Of a stretch of 64,000 bases of DNA, positions 22,030 through 31,019 are shown in pieces. The notes beneath the pieces are model-generated. The model did no database searches. It was not told the origin of the DNA and saw nothing but the letters and a program-made list of their open reading frames with translations. Each line of letters opens with the position of its first letter. Within the stretch, counting starts at the first letter, position 1. This DNA comes from Neobacillus bataviensis (GTDB lineage: Bacteria > Bacillota > Bacilli > Bacillales_B > DSM-18226): contig NZ_JAHXYW010000007.1 of NCBI RefSeq assembly GCF_019969725.1, forward strand, positions 1 to 64,000. The letters run 5' to 3'. Made by a program: the position numbers and the translations under genes.

Positions 22030-22497
22030 TTATTTCAATTCTTCCGTCATTTTGACGATTTCCTTTAAACGTTTTTCTGCATCCTGATGGGAAAACTTAG
22101 AAGATTTCATCCGTTCATCAAGTCTAATGGCTTCAAGAAAAATTTTATAATCACTTGAGACTGTAAAATTTTCCTTTGGGTATTTTTCTTCAAGCATTTT
22201 ATTAATATTCTTTTCGATTTTTTTCATTTGAAAGCGGTGTAAATGTTTGACTTTATAAACAACGAGAGTATCTCTTTTCCCTTTCACGACGGCGACATCA
22301 TATAATTCCGGCAAGGAGCTTACATCCTTTTTGATTTCAGTTACACTGTCCCGTTTACTTTTTTTATCCGTTATAACTGGCTTAGGATTAGTCGTTTTTA
22401 TAAGAGAGAGTTGACTATCCTTAACTTGTTGATGCTGATTACAGGAAGAGAGTATGACAAAGCAAGCCAATACAATTAAACGAAAAATAATATGCAT
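22030..22497 (-). CDS. YhcN/YlaJ-family sporulation lipoprotein
   Basis: 155 residues. A lipoprotein signal peptide ends in a lipobox (VILSSC, Cys at residue 19). The mature part has a Lys-rich linker and a YhcN/YlaJ-like domain (VAVVKGKRDTLVVYKVKH, then NINKMLEEKYPKENFTVSSD). AAGGGAAGG precedes ATG 22497. It is 16 bases upstream of spoVAC and probably co-transcribed. YhcN/YlaJ lipoproteins localise to the spore inner membrane; the same neighbour is seen in mobile spoVA2-type operons linked to heat resistance. Confidence 0.8.
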   Translation of the reverse strand: MHIIFRLIVLACFVILSSCNQHQQVKDSQLSLIKTTNPKPVITDKKSKRDSVTEIKKDVSSLPELYDVAVVKGKRDTLVVYKVKHLHRFQMKKIEKNINKMLEEKYPKENFTVSSDYKIFLEAIRLDERMKSSKFSHQDAEKRLKEIVKMTEELK

Positions 22498-22616
22498 ATA
22501 ATTTCCTTCCCTTGATTAAGTTTTATGACATTCTGATACCATTTAGTTTTTTCGAGATTCGTTAAAATTATGACTAGATAAGTTTAATTTTTAAACAATT
22601 AGTAGGGCTAAAAAGA

Positions 22617-22646
22617 TAAAAACTGCCAGTCAAAACTAGCAGTTTT
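22617..22646 (-). terminator. Intrinsic terminator after the 45-residue gene
   Basis: AAAACTGC (22619-22626) pairs with GCAGTTTT (22639-22646), with AGT/ACT inside. The minus strand continues into T residues. It separates the micro-gene from the lipoprotein-spoVA operon. Confidence 0.7.
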
Positions 22647-22651
22647 CCTAT

Positions 22652-22789
22652 TTACATTGAAGTTTTTTTACCACAGCCGCACCCTTTTGACTTAATAGGT
22701 TTTGAAGGTTGGTATCCTTGATTTGTTTCTGTGCTCTTTTTCTTTTTGTTTGTGTTATTTGTGTTATTTGTGTTATTTGTGTTGCTCAT
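22652..22789 (-). CDS. 45-residue Asn/Thr-repeat, Lys- and Cys-containing small protein
   Basis: AAGGAGAG precedes ATG 22789. The N-terminus is a tandem NTN repeat encoded by a 9-base DNA repeat, followed by KKKKS and ending GCGCGKKTSM. No membrane segment. The strong ribosome-binding site, dedicated terminator and location among spore genes suggest a spore-specific small protein. The CGCG pair could bind metal or form disulfide links in the coat. No family recognised. Confidence 0.6.
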   Translation of the reverse strand: MSNTNNTNNTNNTNKKKKSTETNQGYQPSKPIKSKGCGCGKKTSM

Positions 22790-22868
22790 GTAGTCTCTCC
22801 TTCCAAATAATTCATAAGCTACTAATTAGAATATGAACAACCTGTTAGTCTTGTCTCCACGAACAACA

Positions 22869-23225
22869 TTATTTTTCAATAAAAAATTGAACAATTGTTT
22901 CGATGAAAGAGGCTAAACCAGCAATTGCTAGGATAAGAATAATCGGTGCGGAATAGATGGGAAATAGTATATAGGCTGTGACTATAATCGCCGATACCCA
23001 TATTCCTGTACACCAATAGCAGCTTAATAGCTCGCCAAAAAATTTTTTTATCCCCTTTTTCTTAGGAAGATAGTAAATCTCGATTTCACCATTGTCATTT
23101 TCTTCTTTTATTTCATCAAAAAAGGGCTTCCGAATAAATACAGTTATTTTGTCAAAAACAAGCAGCCTTGTTAGTCTAAAGCAGGATAATGATAAAAGGA
23201 ATATGTTTAAAAAGGTTATTTTCAT
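22869..23225 (-). CDS. yjcA: DUF1360 sporulation membrane protein YjcA
   Basis: 118 residues. An N-terminal hydrophobic helix and CFRLTRLLVFDKITVFIRKPF, then a charged loop, then the family signature SCYWCTGIWVSAI and two more hydrophobic segments. This is the DUF1360/YjcA family, sporulation-expressed in B. subtilis. AAAGGAC lies before ATG 23225. Divergent from the cotY/Z gene. Function unknown. Confidence 0.88.
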   Translation of the reverse strand: MKITFLNIFLLSLSCFRLTRLLVFDKITVFIRKPFFDEIKEENDNGEIEIYYLPKKKGIKKFFGELLSCYWCTGIWVSAIIVTAYILFPIYSAPIILILAIAGLASFIETIVQFFIEK

Positions 23226-23352
23226 TATACATTTGTCCTTTCTATTAATCCGCCTAATTTTTTTAAAAGAGGCAATTGTCCGTAACCCAAAAACGCTCTT
23301 TAAAATATGTTAGTAATGTAAGATATATAACAGGGATTAAGGAGGAAAAATA

Positions 23353-23865
23353 ATGGGTTGTTGTGGAAGTCATGATCATGATCGTCACGGAAACTGTGTG
23401 TGTGAAGTAGTTCGTGCGATAAAAGATATCCAGGATAATGCAGTTGAAGAAGCGGAATGCTCGGAATGTTCCAGTTGTTTTAACGAACCTCTTGGTTCAC
23501 TAGTCTCACCTGTTAGAAGAGATCCTGTTGATACTCGCGTATTTGTACTGAGCACTGCGGATGGGACTCCATTCCACGCATTCTTTAGCGGCGAAAATAA
23601 CGCTTGTGTATCAATCTTCTTCCGTGTAGAAGACGTATTTGATAACTGCTGTGCAACACTTCGTGTGTTAGTACCAGGCCGCAGAGAGGGCGGTAACTTT
23701 GTACCGGTAAATCTTGTTTCAAGCGGAGACAGATGCTGTGTTGACCTTACAAGAGTTTGCCAAGTTGAACGCTTCCGTGCTAGTAACGACTGTATCACAG
23801 TAGATTTAAAATGCTTCTGTGCAGTACAATGTATTGCGGACGTGAACTTAGGAATTTGCAACTAA
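23353..23865 (+). CDS. cotZ: Spore coat/crust protein of the CotY/CotZ family
   Basis: 170 residues, very Cys-rich: CCGSHDHDRHGNCVCEVVRAI at the start (in part), ECSECSSC, DNCCATLRVL and a C-terminal LKCFCAVQC. This is the CotY/CotZ (or ExsY/CotY) family that self-assembles by disulfides into the crust or exosporium base layer. AAGGAGG precedes ATG 23353. A single-gene unit with its own terminator. CotY and CotZ paralogues cannot be told apart here; the symbol is provisional. Confidence 0.9.
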   Translation: MGCCGSHDHDRHGNCVCEVVRAIKDIQDNAVEEAECSECSSCFNEPLGSLVSPVRRDPVDTRVFVLSTADGTPFHAFFSGENNACVSIFFRVEDVFDNCCATLRVLVPGRREGGNFVPVNLVSSGDRCCVDLTRVCQVERFRASNDCITVDLKCFCAVQCIADVNLGICN

Positions 23866-23873
23866 ATTAAATG

Positions 23874-23902
23874 AGCCAGTCGGTTAAATCGGCTGGCTTT
23901 TT
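23874..23902 (+). terminator. Intrinsic terminator of the cotY/Z gene
   Basis: AGCCAG (23874-23879) pairs with CTGGCT (23893-23898), followed by a T run. Confidence 0.8.
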
Positions 23903-23917
23903 AAATTTCTACCTATC

Positions 23918-24397
23918 CTATCTTTTAATCCCAATCATAATTACGTTTTTAATATCTTCGAGAAGTATTGTATTTGTAGATTGATCTGGTGATTTAATGG
24001 TTACTCGATTGTCAGTATATTCAATTAGAATACCTTGGTACCTGTTATCTGAAGTATAAATAACGCATGGAGGAGGCGGAAGAACCTTTGGGAAGTTTAG
24101 TAAATATTCAATCCGTTCCTTTATATTCATTTCTTTAAAGGGCTTTACTCTGGAAAATGAGGACTGACTTTTCATTTGGTGCGTCTTACTTTCTTTTTTG
24201 GCCACCTCCATTGCAATGTCGTCAAGTAATGCCTCTTTTTTTATGCTCTTTTTTGTTTCTACTTTATGGTTTTCTTCCTTTTGCTCCTCCCTTTCATGTC
24301 TGTTTGTGTAGACTTCCTGCATATTTTGGTTTGATGGAGTCTTGGAGATTGGCTGATTAATAAAAAGTAACGGTTCTTGACTCCTTTTTTTCGACAT
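23918..24397 (-). CDS. cotO: Spore coat protein CotO (YjbX)
   Basis: 159 residues from ATG 24397 with GGAGGTG upstream; the longer frame to 24463 is not preceded by a site. A Lys/Glu/Gln-rich N-terminal half (low complexity) leads to a conserved C-terminal domain: ERIEYLLNFPKVLPPPPC, then YQGILIEYTDNRVTIKSP and ILLEDIKNVIMIGI. CotO is a morphogenetic coat/exosporium protein needed for encasement. In B. subtilis it lies in the cotVWXYZ-yjbX region, as here near cotY/Z. Confidence 0.88.
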   Translation of the reverse strand: MSKKRSQEPLLFINQPISKTPSNQNMQEVYTNRHEREEQKEENHKVETKKSIKKEALLDDIAMEVAKKESKTHQMKSQSSFSRVKPFKEMNIKERIEYLLNFPKVLPPPPCVIYTSDNRYQGILIEYTDNRVTIKSPDQSTNTILLEDIKNVIMIGIKR

Positions 24398-24476
24398 GCT
24401 TAATGCACCTCCATTTACATATTCCTTCACTTTATATGTATGCGAAATGCCTATACCCGTCACACTGTTTTAACAA

Positions 24477-24502
24477 AGAAAAAGCCTGCTTTAATAGCAG
24501 GC
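24477..24502 (-). terminator. Intrinsic terminator of fabI
   Basis: GCCTGCT (24484-24490) pairs with AGCAGGC (24496-24502); a T-rich run follows on the minus strand. Confidence 0.85.
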
Positions 24503-24514
24503 CCTGAGTTAATA

Positions 24515-25285
24515 TTATAGAATATGATATCCTGAATCCACGTGAATGTTTTCTCCTGTGATACCACGTGAAAGTTCACTGAAAAGGAATACAGCCGTGT
24601 CTCCAACCTCTTCAGGCGTTGTTGTTCTCCGTAATGGCGCTTTTTCCTCAATTTCTTTTAAAATCGAGTTAAAATCACTTACTCCTTTAGCTGACAATGT
24701 TCGGATTGGACCTGCGGAAATCGAATTAACACGGATATTATCCTTACCAAGGTCAGCCGCTAAATAACGGACACTTGCGTCTAGTGAAGCCTTAGCTACA
24801 CCCATAACATTATAATTGGCGATAGCACGCTCACCACCCAAATACGTGAGTGTCACGATGCTGCCGCCTTCGGTCATTAAACCGCGTGCTTCCTTTGCCA
24901 CAGCTGTTAAAGAATAAGCACTGATATTGTGAGCAAGTAAAAAGCCCTCTCTGGTAGTATTCATATACTCCCCTTGCAACTCTTCTTTATTGGCAAATGC
25001 GATACAGTGTGCTACTCCATGAATGGTTCCAACCGCTTCTTTAATATCTGCAAAGCACTTGGCAATGGCTTCATCACTTGTAACGTCACATGGAAGGATA
25101 ATTGTTCCTTCAGCTTCTAAAGAGCCAGCCAATTCACGGACACTGCTTTCAAGTCTCTCGCCTGCGAATGTAAATACTAAGCGTGCACCCGAATTATGAA
25201 GTGAGCGTGCAATACCCCATGCAATACTGCGTTTATTGGCAACACCCATTACTACAAATGTTTTTCCAGCTAATGAAAGATTCAT
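24515..25285 (-). CDS. fabI: Enoyl-ACP reductase (NADH) FabI
   Basis: 256 residues from ATG 25285 (GGGAGG about 11 bases upstream). A short-chain reductase with FabI features: GVANKRSIAWGIA at the N-terminus for cofactor binding, the active-site YNVMGVAKA (Tyr-x6-Lys pattern), and SAGPIRTLSAKGV. It reduces trans-2-enoyl-ACP to acyl-ACP, the last step of each elongation cycle in type II fatty-acid synthesis, and is the triclosan target. A FapR operator lies upstream, so repression by FapR and relief by malonyl-CoA are expected. Monocistronic, as B. subtilis yjbW. Confidence 0.95.
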   Translation of the reverse strand: MNLSLAGKTFVVMGVANKRSIAWGIARSLHNSGARLVFTFAGERLESSVRELAGSLEAEGTIILPCDVTSDEAIAKCFADIKEAVGTIHGVAHCIAFANKEELQGEYMNTTREGFLLAHNISAYSLTAVAKEARGLMTEGGSIVTLTYLGGERAIANYNVMGVAKASLDASVRYLAADLGKDNIRVNSISAGPIRTLSAKGVSDFNSILKEIEEKAPLRRTTTPEEVGDTAVFLFSELSRGITGENIHVDSGYHIL

Positions 25286-25319
25286 CTTGAAAAATTCCTC
25301 CCACAATAAATACGTGTTA

Positions 25320-25336
25320 TTAGTACTTGGTACTAA
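25320..25336 (-). promoter_or_regulatory. FapR operator upstream of fabI
   Basis: TTAGTACTTGGTACTAA is a near-perfect palindrome matching the 17-bp FapR site, 35 bases before the fabI start. FapR represses fatty-acid synthesis genes until malonyl-CoA binds it. Confidence 0.88.
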
Positions 25337-25390
25337 TTCTACACTAATTTAAGAAAAATGAAAAGTACAGTACCGAGAACGGTGAATAAT

Positions 25391-27250
25391 TTAACAGGGT
25401 TCACAAAATTCCAGCTCTCTTTTTAATTCATCGACATATTCCTTTGAACCAGTTACAATCAAACGATCGGCTAGTTGAAGCTCAGTATCGCCATGCGGCA
25501 CAATTGAATCCTTCCCTCTAAATATCCGTACAAAAATAATATCACCCGTAAATGGAAATCTTCTTAATGACATTCCCTCAAATTGTTCATTCATCATTTT
25601 GATTTCGAACAAGCCGGTTTCTTGATTCGTTAAAATATTTATGACACTCGGTGATTCAATTAATGCCCGAAGCAATGCTTTGGTGGACATAAAGGCAGAA
25701 AATACTTCTATATTATGCTCACGTACGCTTTGCTCTATTTCAGGACTTTCAATTCGGGCAATAACCCTTGGTACACCTTTTTCTTTAGCAGCAATGGACA
25801 AGGCAGCATTTTGCTCCTCATCTCCAGTTGATATCACGACAACCTCTGATTGATAAACTTTTGTTTTGGCAATACTCTCGATGGAGTAATCCTCGATTTC
25901 CTCAATATCGAAAAGCGAATCGGCAATCTGCCTGTCTGATTTATCCATAATTGTATGATATAAAACCGGATTATATAAACCGGATTTTAATTCTCGTGAA
26001 ACAGGCAGTGTAACTTGGTTGGCACCTAAGAAAGCAACGCTGACCTTTTTCCCCTCAGCGGCTTCTTTTGGAAATAGCTTCTTGAAGACCATTGGTGTAA
26101 AAATAGACGTAATGACAGCAACTAATATTAATGTACCACTCATTTGTTCGGTTATGACTTCCATCCGTTCTCCAATTGTTGCAGCTGCAATGACGAGCGA
26201 GAGTGTCGAAGTTAAAAGAAACCCTGATGCAATTACTGTTTTCGCATCATACCAAAATTTCAAAAGATATACGGGTATTAGTTTAGATAAAAGCAGCCCA
26301 ACTAATAAAAGCGGGATTAATAAAAGTAATTTTTTTTCACTAAATAATGACCAGACATCGAGATTAACACCAACCATCACAAAGAAAATCGGGATTAAAA
26401 AACCATAGCCGAATGAGTCAAGTTTATGTACAAGCTCTTGATTCGGAGATAGCAATGAAACGAGAACCCCTGCTAAAAAAGCCCCTAAAATATTTTCGGC
26501 CCCTACTGTTTCAGAAAGACCAACTAAAACAATTATTAAGGTAAACACTGCACGTGTTCCAATCTGAACCGTTCCTGTAGATAGTGCTTGAACAAAGGTC
26601 CGATTTTTAAATCTTTTTCCAATAAAATAAAGTCCGATTCCGGCTGCAAACAATATTAAAAGCAGCCAAGTATTTCCATGCCCAGCCTCATAGATTGAAA
26701 CAAAAATGGCAAGTAAAATCATCGTGGCTAAATCGGCGATGACGGCAACAAGCAAAATAATTTGGCCAATGACCGTTTTCATCAAATGGGCTTCCTTCAA
26801 GGTGGGAACAACAACCCCCAATGAAATGGTTGAAATGATCAATGTCATTAAAAAGGCATTATCAATGAAACCAGCCCAAACAAATAGGTATGATAATCCA
26901 AGCGAAAAAATAAATATTCCTAAAAAAATGAAAGAGGAGATAACAAACGAATTCGGTTCTTTCTTGCCATTTGGAAGGATTTCACGTGCTTTTCCCTTTG
27001 AGAAGGCTGTAAAGTCAATTTCAAGGCCGCTTAAAAACATCAGAAAGATAAATCCAAGAGTCTTTAGAGTGGTTAGCCACATATCCTCATGAACTAAATT
27101 AAAACCGCTTTTCCCAATAATAAGCCCCATAATAATTTCAGCTACAACAATCGGAATAAAATTCAACTTAAATCGATGCAGCAGGATTGGGGTTAGAAAG
27201 GCCATCGTAACTACAACAAGTAAGGAAATAACTGAAACATGCTGTTCCAT
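25391..27250 (-). CDS. yjbQ: CPA2-family cation:proton antiporter YjbQ with TrkA domains
   Basis: 619 residues from ATG 27250 (GGGAGG upstream). About twelve membrane helices in the first 390 residues carry the CPA2/KefB signature (FLSGLEIDF, GAFLAGVLVS). A soluble part follows with TrkA-N-like FLGANQVTLPV (replacing the usual GxGxxG nucleotide motif) and a C-terminal TrkA-C domain (EQFEGMSLRRFPFTGDIIFV). Predicted Na+ or K+/H+ antiport in the cytoplasmic membrane. Length fits B. subtilis YjbQ (614). The TrkA-N glycine motif looks degenerate. Confidence 0.88.
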   Translation of the reverse strand: MEQHVSVISLLVVVTMAFLTPILLHRFKLNFIPIVVAEIIMGLIIGKSGFNLVHEDMWLTTLKTLGFIFLMFLSGLEIDFTAFSKGKAREILPNGKKEPNSFVISSFIFLGIFIFSLGLSYLFVWAGFIDNAFLMTLIISTISLGVVVPTLKEAHLMKTVIGQIILLVAVIADLATMILLAIFVSIYEAGHGNTWLLLILFAAGIGLYFIGKRFKNRTFVQALSTGTVQIGTRAVFTLIIVLVGLSETVGAENILGAFLAGVLVSLLSPNQELVHKLDSFGYGFLIPIFFVMVGVNLDVWSLFSEKKLLLLIPLLLVGLLLSKLIPVYLLKFWYDAKTVIASGFLLTSTLSLVIAAATIGERMEVITEQMSGTLILVAVITSIFTPMVFKKLFPKEAAEGKKVSVAFLGANQVTLPVSRELKSGLYNPVLYHTIMDKSDRQIADSLFDIEEIEDYSIESIAKTKVYQSEVVVISTGDEEQNAALSIAAKEKGVPRVIARIESPEIEQSVREHNIEVFSAFMSTKALLRALIESPSVINILTNQETGLFEIKMMNEQFEGMSLRRFPFTGDIIFVRIFRGKDSIVPHGDTELQLADRLIVTGSKEYVDELKRELEFCEPC

Positions 27251-27347
27251 TTTTTTGCCTCCCTCTAAAATCACATAATCCAAAGATTCATTTTATAAAA
27301 ATCAGCTTCAGGACAAAAAATAAAGGAATTGAAGGGGGTAACAGTCA

Positions 27348-28103
27348 ATGAAAATAGATATAATCGGCGATATCCACGGATGTTTGCCGGAATTTCAAAA
27401 TCTTACGAGTAAACTTGGTTATAAATGGGATAGCGGCATTCCGCTTCATCCAGGAAACAGAGTCCTAGGATTTGTTGGCGATCTGACTGATCGAGGTCCT
27501 GCCTCACTTATGATAGCTGAGATCGTTTGGGAGCTTGTAATAAATCATAAAAAGGCTTATTACACGCCAGGGAATCATTGTAACAAATTATATCGCTTTT
27601 TCTTAGGCAACAAAGTACAAATTAAACATGGGCTTGAAACAACGGTTGCCGAATATGAATCATTATATAAAAAAGACCAGCAATCCATTCGTAAAAAATT
27701 TATCGAGCTTTATGAAAAAGCTTCACTTTATTTAGTATTGGACAAACAAATGTTAGTTATTGCTCATGCGGGAATTAAACAAGAATATATCGGACAAACG
27801 CATGCAAAAGTCAAAGAATTTGTTCTATATGGGGATATTTCGGGTGAAAAACACCCAGACGGATCGCCTGTCAGAAGGGATTGGGCTAAAAAGTATCATG
27901 GCGAAGCCTGTATAGTCTACGGCCATACCCCAGTCAATGAACCCAGAATAATTAACAATACGTATAATATAGATACAGGAGCAGTTTTTGGCGGAATGCT
28001 GACGGCTTTAAGGTATCCCGAAATGGAAATCGTTTCTGTTCCTTCAACTATGCCATATGTTCCTGAAAAATTTAAACAATTTGATTTGATAAGCAGCAAA
28101 TAA
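27348..28103 (+). CDS. prpE: Metallophosphatase PrpE (Ap4A hydrolase family)
   Basis: 251 residues with GAAGGGGG before ATG 27348. Calcineurin-type phosphoesterase motifs are clear: GDIHG at the start, GDLTDRGP near 46, GNHC near 77 and IVYGHTPV near 188. B. subtilis PrpE hydrolyses symmetrical Ap4A and shows phosphatase activity towards spore-germination proteins. Divergent from yjbQ, convergent with yjbO with a shared terminator. Confidence 0.9.
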   Translation: MKIDIIGDIHGCLPEFQNLTSKLGYKWDSGIPLHPGNRVLGFVGDLTDRGPASLMIAEIVWELVINHKKAYYTPGNHCNKLYRFFLGNKVQIKHGLETTVAEYESLYKKDQQSIRKKFIELYEKASLYLVLDKQMLVIAHAGIKQEYIGQTHAKVKEFVLYGDISGEKHPDGSPVRRDWAKKYHGEACIVYGHTPVNEPRIINNTYNIDTGAVFGGMLTALRYPEMEIVSVPSTMPYVPEKFKQFDLISSK

Positions 28104-28105
28104 AG

Positions 28106-28138
28106 AAAGGCTGTCCCTATAAATGCGGGGCAGCCTTT
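28106..28138. terminator. Bidirectional terminator between prpE and yjbO
   Basis: AAAGGCTG (28106-28113) pairs with CAGCCTTT (28131-28138), with CCC/GGG inside. It overlaps the yjbO stop codon (28117-28119). T-rich sequence is short on both sides. Confidence 0.65.
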
Positions 28139-29022
28139 AAAATATCTTGCATATCACCAGGTAGCAGTGCAATAAATGACATAGTCTTATGTGAAAGAGG
28201 ATGAGTAAATTCTATTTTTTTACAATGCAGGGCTTGCCTTTCAATTAAAGAAGTCTCTCCCCCATATAAATCATCACCGAGCAGCGGGTGCCCTATATAA
28301 GATAGATGAACTCTAATTTGATGGGTCCTGCCAGTTTCTAAGTTAAGTTCTATATGGGTATAGGAAGGATACCTCCCTATCACCTCAAAATGGGTACAGG
28401 CATATTGACCGTCGTCACGGACTTCTCTTTCAATTATGCTGTCCATTTTACGCCCAATTGGAGCAGTAATCGTTCCTTTATTTTCCACAACTGAACCGCC
28501 AGCAAAGGCTTCGTAAGTCCGCTTCACCATACCACTACGCTGCATCAGACTAAACAAATGATGTACATGTCGATGCTTTGCAATTAAAACGATTCCTGAA
28601 GTATCCCGGTCGAGCCGGGTAACAATATGGGAAGTCGCTTGAATACCCTTGTCTTCATAATAGCCAACAAGGCCATTCGCTAAGCTTCCATCCGGATGTT
28701 CACGTGATGGAATCGTATTTATTCCAGCAGGCTTATTAACAACGAGCAGATAATCATCTTCAAATAAAATTTCTAACGGAATTCCTTTTCCTTTTAGTCC
28801 TTCACTTGGGCTTTCAGGCGGAAAAATAATACTTAAACAATCCCCCTCCAGCAGTTTGTATCGAACGTTTACCTCTTCATTATTTACAAGAATTTTCCCG
28901 CCGTTAAACTTGATATCTGTTAAAGCGGAACGCGATATTTCTTTCATTTTTAAAAATTCTTTGATCAGCATTCCGGCATTGCTGGCATCAATACCCCATT
29001 CCAATTGAAATTGTGATTCCAT
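28117..29022 (-). CDS. yjbO: RluA-family rRNA/tRNA pseudouridine synthase YjbO
   Basis: 301 residues from ATG 29022 (AGGGGG upstream); an earlier TTG at 29040 is in frame but poorly placed. The N-terminal S4-like part (FKMKEISRSALTDI, in part) precedes the catalytic RLDRDTSGIVL near 133 with the active Asp. The C-terminus has HQIRVHLSYIGHPLLGDDLYG. It converts uridine to pseudouridine in structured RNA; target unknown. It overlaps nadK's end and is co-transcribed with nadK-yjbM. Confidence 0.9.
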   Translation of the reverse strand: MESQFQLEWGIDASNAGMLIKEFLKMKEISRSALTDIKFNGGKILVNNEEVNVRYKLLEGDCLSIIFPPESPSEGLKGKGIPLEILFEDDYLLVVNKPAGINTIPSREHPDGSLANGLVGYYEDKGIQATSHIVTRLDRDTSGIVLIAKHRHVHHLFSLMQRSGMVKRTYEAFAGGSVVENKGTITAPIGRKMDSIIEREVRDDGQYACTHFEVIGRYPSYTHIELNLETGRTHQIRVHLSYIGHPLLGDDLYGGETSLIERQALHCKKIEFTHPLSHKTMSFIALLPGDMQDILKAAPHL

Positions 29023-29036
29023 TTTTGGCCCCCTGC

Positions 29037-29831
29037 TCAATCAGAAATAAACGAATCATGCACTCTTTTCCAAAAAGGAAATGGGCGGAAGCGGGCAAAT
29101 CTGATTTTTTCATCTGGCACCCTGAATTGAATTGACTTTACATCTTTATGAAGCAAAGTCAAATGATCGATCGTAATCTGGAAATCAGACCGATTTACGG
29201 GCTTTAGCATACAGGTATGATGAGCCGGGAGAATGAGCGGTGACCCCACGGTTCTAAAAACTTTATTATTAATCGAAGCCATTTCTGCAACCTGAAGAGC
29301 AGGAATCGATGGATGAATAATGGCCCCGCCTAACGCTTTATTATAGGCTGTACTGCCGGATGGTGTGGATACACACAGGCCATCTCCACGAAAACGTTCG
29401 AAATGCTGACCGCGAATCTCGACATCCATCACAAGTGTCCCCTCAACACTTTTTACAGTCGATTCATTTAATGCTAAATATCTTGATTCCTTTCCAGCAT
29501 GAGAATAGCGAATAATAACCTCGAGGAGCGGGTATTCGACTACTTGAAAAGGGGTTTTAGCAATAGCGATCACAAGCTTTTCAATTTCGTCTGGAATCCA
29601 ATCAGCGTAAAAGCCTAAATGGCCGGTATGGATTCCGACAAAAGCTGTTTTATCTAAACGGCTGCTGTAGCGGTGAAAGGCATAAAGCAACGTACCATCG
29701 CCGCCGATAGAAATAACGATGTCCGGTTGATCTTCATCGTACTTAAGATCAAAATCAAGCAAATATGTTCTCATTTTGTGCATCAAGATATTTGATTTTT
29801 GATCTCCTTTTGAGGTAATCGCAAATTTCAT
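29037..29831 (-). CDS. nadK: NAD kinase
   Basis: 264 residues, typical for PpnKA. Phosphorylates NAD to NADP using ATP or polyphosphate. The key GGDGTLL motif lies near residue 45, ALNESTVK near 118 and [14 protein letters not shown] near 155. Located as in B. subtilis yjbN, between yjbM and yjbO. The start is ATG 29831 with AGGAGC upstream. Confidence 0.95.
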   Translation of the reverse strand: MKFAITSKGDQKSNILMHKMRTYLLDFDLKYDEDQPDIVISIGGDGTLLYAFHRYSSRLDKTAFVGIHTGHLGFYADWIPDEIEKLVIAIAKTPFQVVEYPLLEVIIRYSHAGKESRYLALNESTVKSVEGTLVMDVEIRGQHFERFRGDGLCVSTPSGSTAYNKALGGAIIHPSIPALQVAEMASINNKVFRTVGSPLILPAHHTCMLKPVNRSDFQITIDHLTLLHKDVKSIQFRVPDEKIRFARFRPFPFWKRVHDSFISD

Positions 29832-29877
29832 ATAAGTATAGCTCCTTGTTCAGAATGATTCTAAAGGGGTCTCTCCA

Positions 29878-30516
29878 TCAGTTTTTTTCTTCTTGTTTCT
29901 GCTCTTTTTTTCTGGTAAAGAATGCTTGAGCTTCCTGGATTTCACCGCGAATTAATGACATCTCCTTATCCAAACGGAAAGCCGCTTCCGCCGCCCTTTG
30001 CAGCCTCATCTTAATATCGCTTGGAAAAACGCCCTTGTATTTGTAATTTAGCGAGTGCTCAATCGTTGCCCAAAAATTCATCGCTAATGTTCTAATTTGA
30101 ATTTCAGCGAGTATTTTCTTTTCACCGTTAATCGTTTGAACAGGGTAGCTAATCACAACATGATAAGAGCGATAACCGCTTGTTTTCTCATGCGAAATAT
30201 AATCTCTTTCCTCCACAATTTCAAAATCATTGCGGTTTCTTAATAAACCAACTACACGATGAATATCTTCGACAAACTGACACATCATCCGCATCCCCGC
30301 TATGTCCTGCATTTCTTCTTGCAATTTATCTAGTGGAATTCCTTTTTGATTTGCTTTATCTAAAATACTAGCGATGGGTTTAACTCTTCCTGTTACAAAT
30401 TCAATAGGTGAATGAGAAGAATCAAGCTCAAACTGTCCCCTAATTCCTTTTAGTTTGATTTTCAATTCATTAACCGCTTGTTTATATGGTGCTAAAAATT
30501 GGTCCCAATGCTTCAT
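29878..30516 (-). CDS. yjbM: Small alarmone synthetase YjbM (RelQ/SasB)
   Basis: 212 residues from ATG 30516 (GAGGTGG 6 bases upstream; the GTG at 30525 lies in that site). It has only the RelA/SpoT synthetase domain: TGRVKPIASILDKA, then DIAGMRMMCQFVEDIHRV, SHEKTSGYRSYHVVI and the E-x-Q-I-R motif (EIQIRTLAMNFWATIEHSLNYK in part). It makes (p)ppGpp and needs no ribosome. The hydrolase and regulatory domains of Rel are absent, as normal for this class. First of a three-gene operon with nadK and yjbO. Confidence 0.92.
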   Translation of the reverse strand: MKHWDQFLAPYKQAVNELKIKLKGIRGQFELDSSHSPIEFVTGRVKPIASILDKANQKGIPLDKLQEEMQDIAGMRMMCQFVEDIHRVVGLLRNRNDFEIVEERDYISHEKTSGYRSYHVVISYPVQTINGEKKILAEIQIRTLAMNFWATIEHSLNYKYKGVFPSDIKMRLQRAAEAAFRLDKEMSLIRGEIQEAQAFFTRKKEQKQEEKN

Positions 30517-30532
30517 GAATCCCACCTCAATG

Positions 30533-30892
30533 TTAGAAAATACTCTCTACTTTAGCGACCATTTCTTGTCCATAGTTACTATTACCCTTTATATTGTTAA
30601 TAACGTATTCCAATTCATCATGGAAATTTATCAGTTCAATTTCTTTATCGTTCCCTCTAAGCCATACTGGAATTTTTTGTTCAAATGAAGTTTTTAAGTT
30701 CACCCAGATTTGTTCAGGCAGGATGATATATGTATAATCTTCTTGGTCTTCCATTAAATAAATAAAGGAATATTTTTCGGAATCCACGAGAATTTGACCT
30801 TCTGGGATTAACCCTTCAATTAGTTGGTCAACTTCTAATAGAAGTTTGTTGTCTGTTAGGTTCGCGTTTTGAATTGTTATACTTCTTTTCAT
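30533..30892 (-). CDS. yjbL: UPF0738 family protein YjbL
   Basis: 119 residues matching the UPF0738 (YjbL) family by position and pattern (LLEVDQLIEGLIPEGQILVDS in part, then YTYIILPEQIWVNLK). Acidic, soluble, function unknown. It lies 16 bases upstream of yjbM on the same strand and is likely the true first gene of the operon. Divergent from yjbK. Confidence 0.82.
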   Translation of the reverse strand: MKRSITIQNANLTDNKLLLEVDQLIEGLIPEGQILVDSEKYSFIYLMEDQEDYTYIILPEQIWVNLKTSFEQKIPVWLRGNDKEIELINFHDELEYVINNIKGNSNYGQEMVAKVESIF

Positions 30893-31019
30893 TATTTATT
30901 ACCTCCGTCTTCCACTCCCCTCTATTTTAGCATAATTCCCCCATTTCACCCAAGGATTGCAGTTAGTGTTATATTTAAGATAATGAATTTAAATTGAAAC
31001 TAGGAAGGATTGAAATAGG

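Noticed and set aside
22756..22789. Tandem 9-base repeat as a CRISPR or minisatellite
   Set aside because: Units are in frame and code NTN within a small gene; no spacers.
23385..23861. Long minus-strand frame opposite the cotY/Z gene
   Set aside because: It is an antisense mirror of a clear Cys-rich coat gene, with no start signal.
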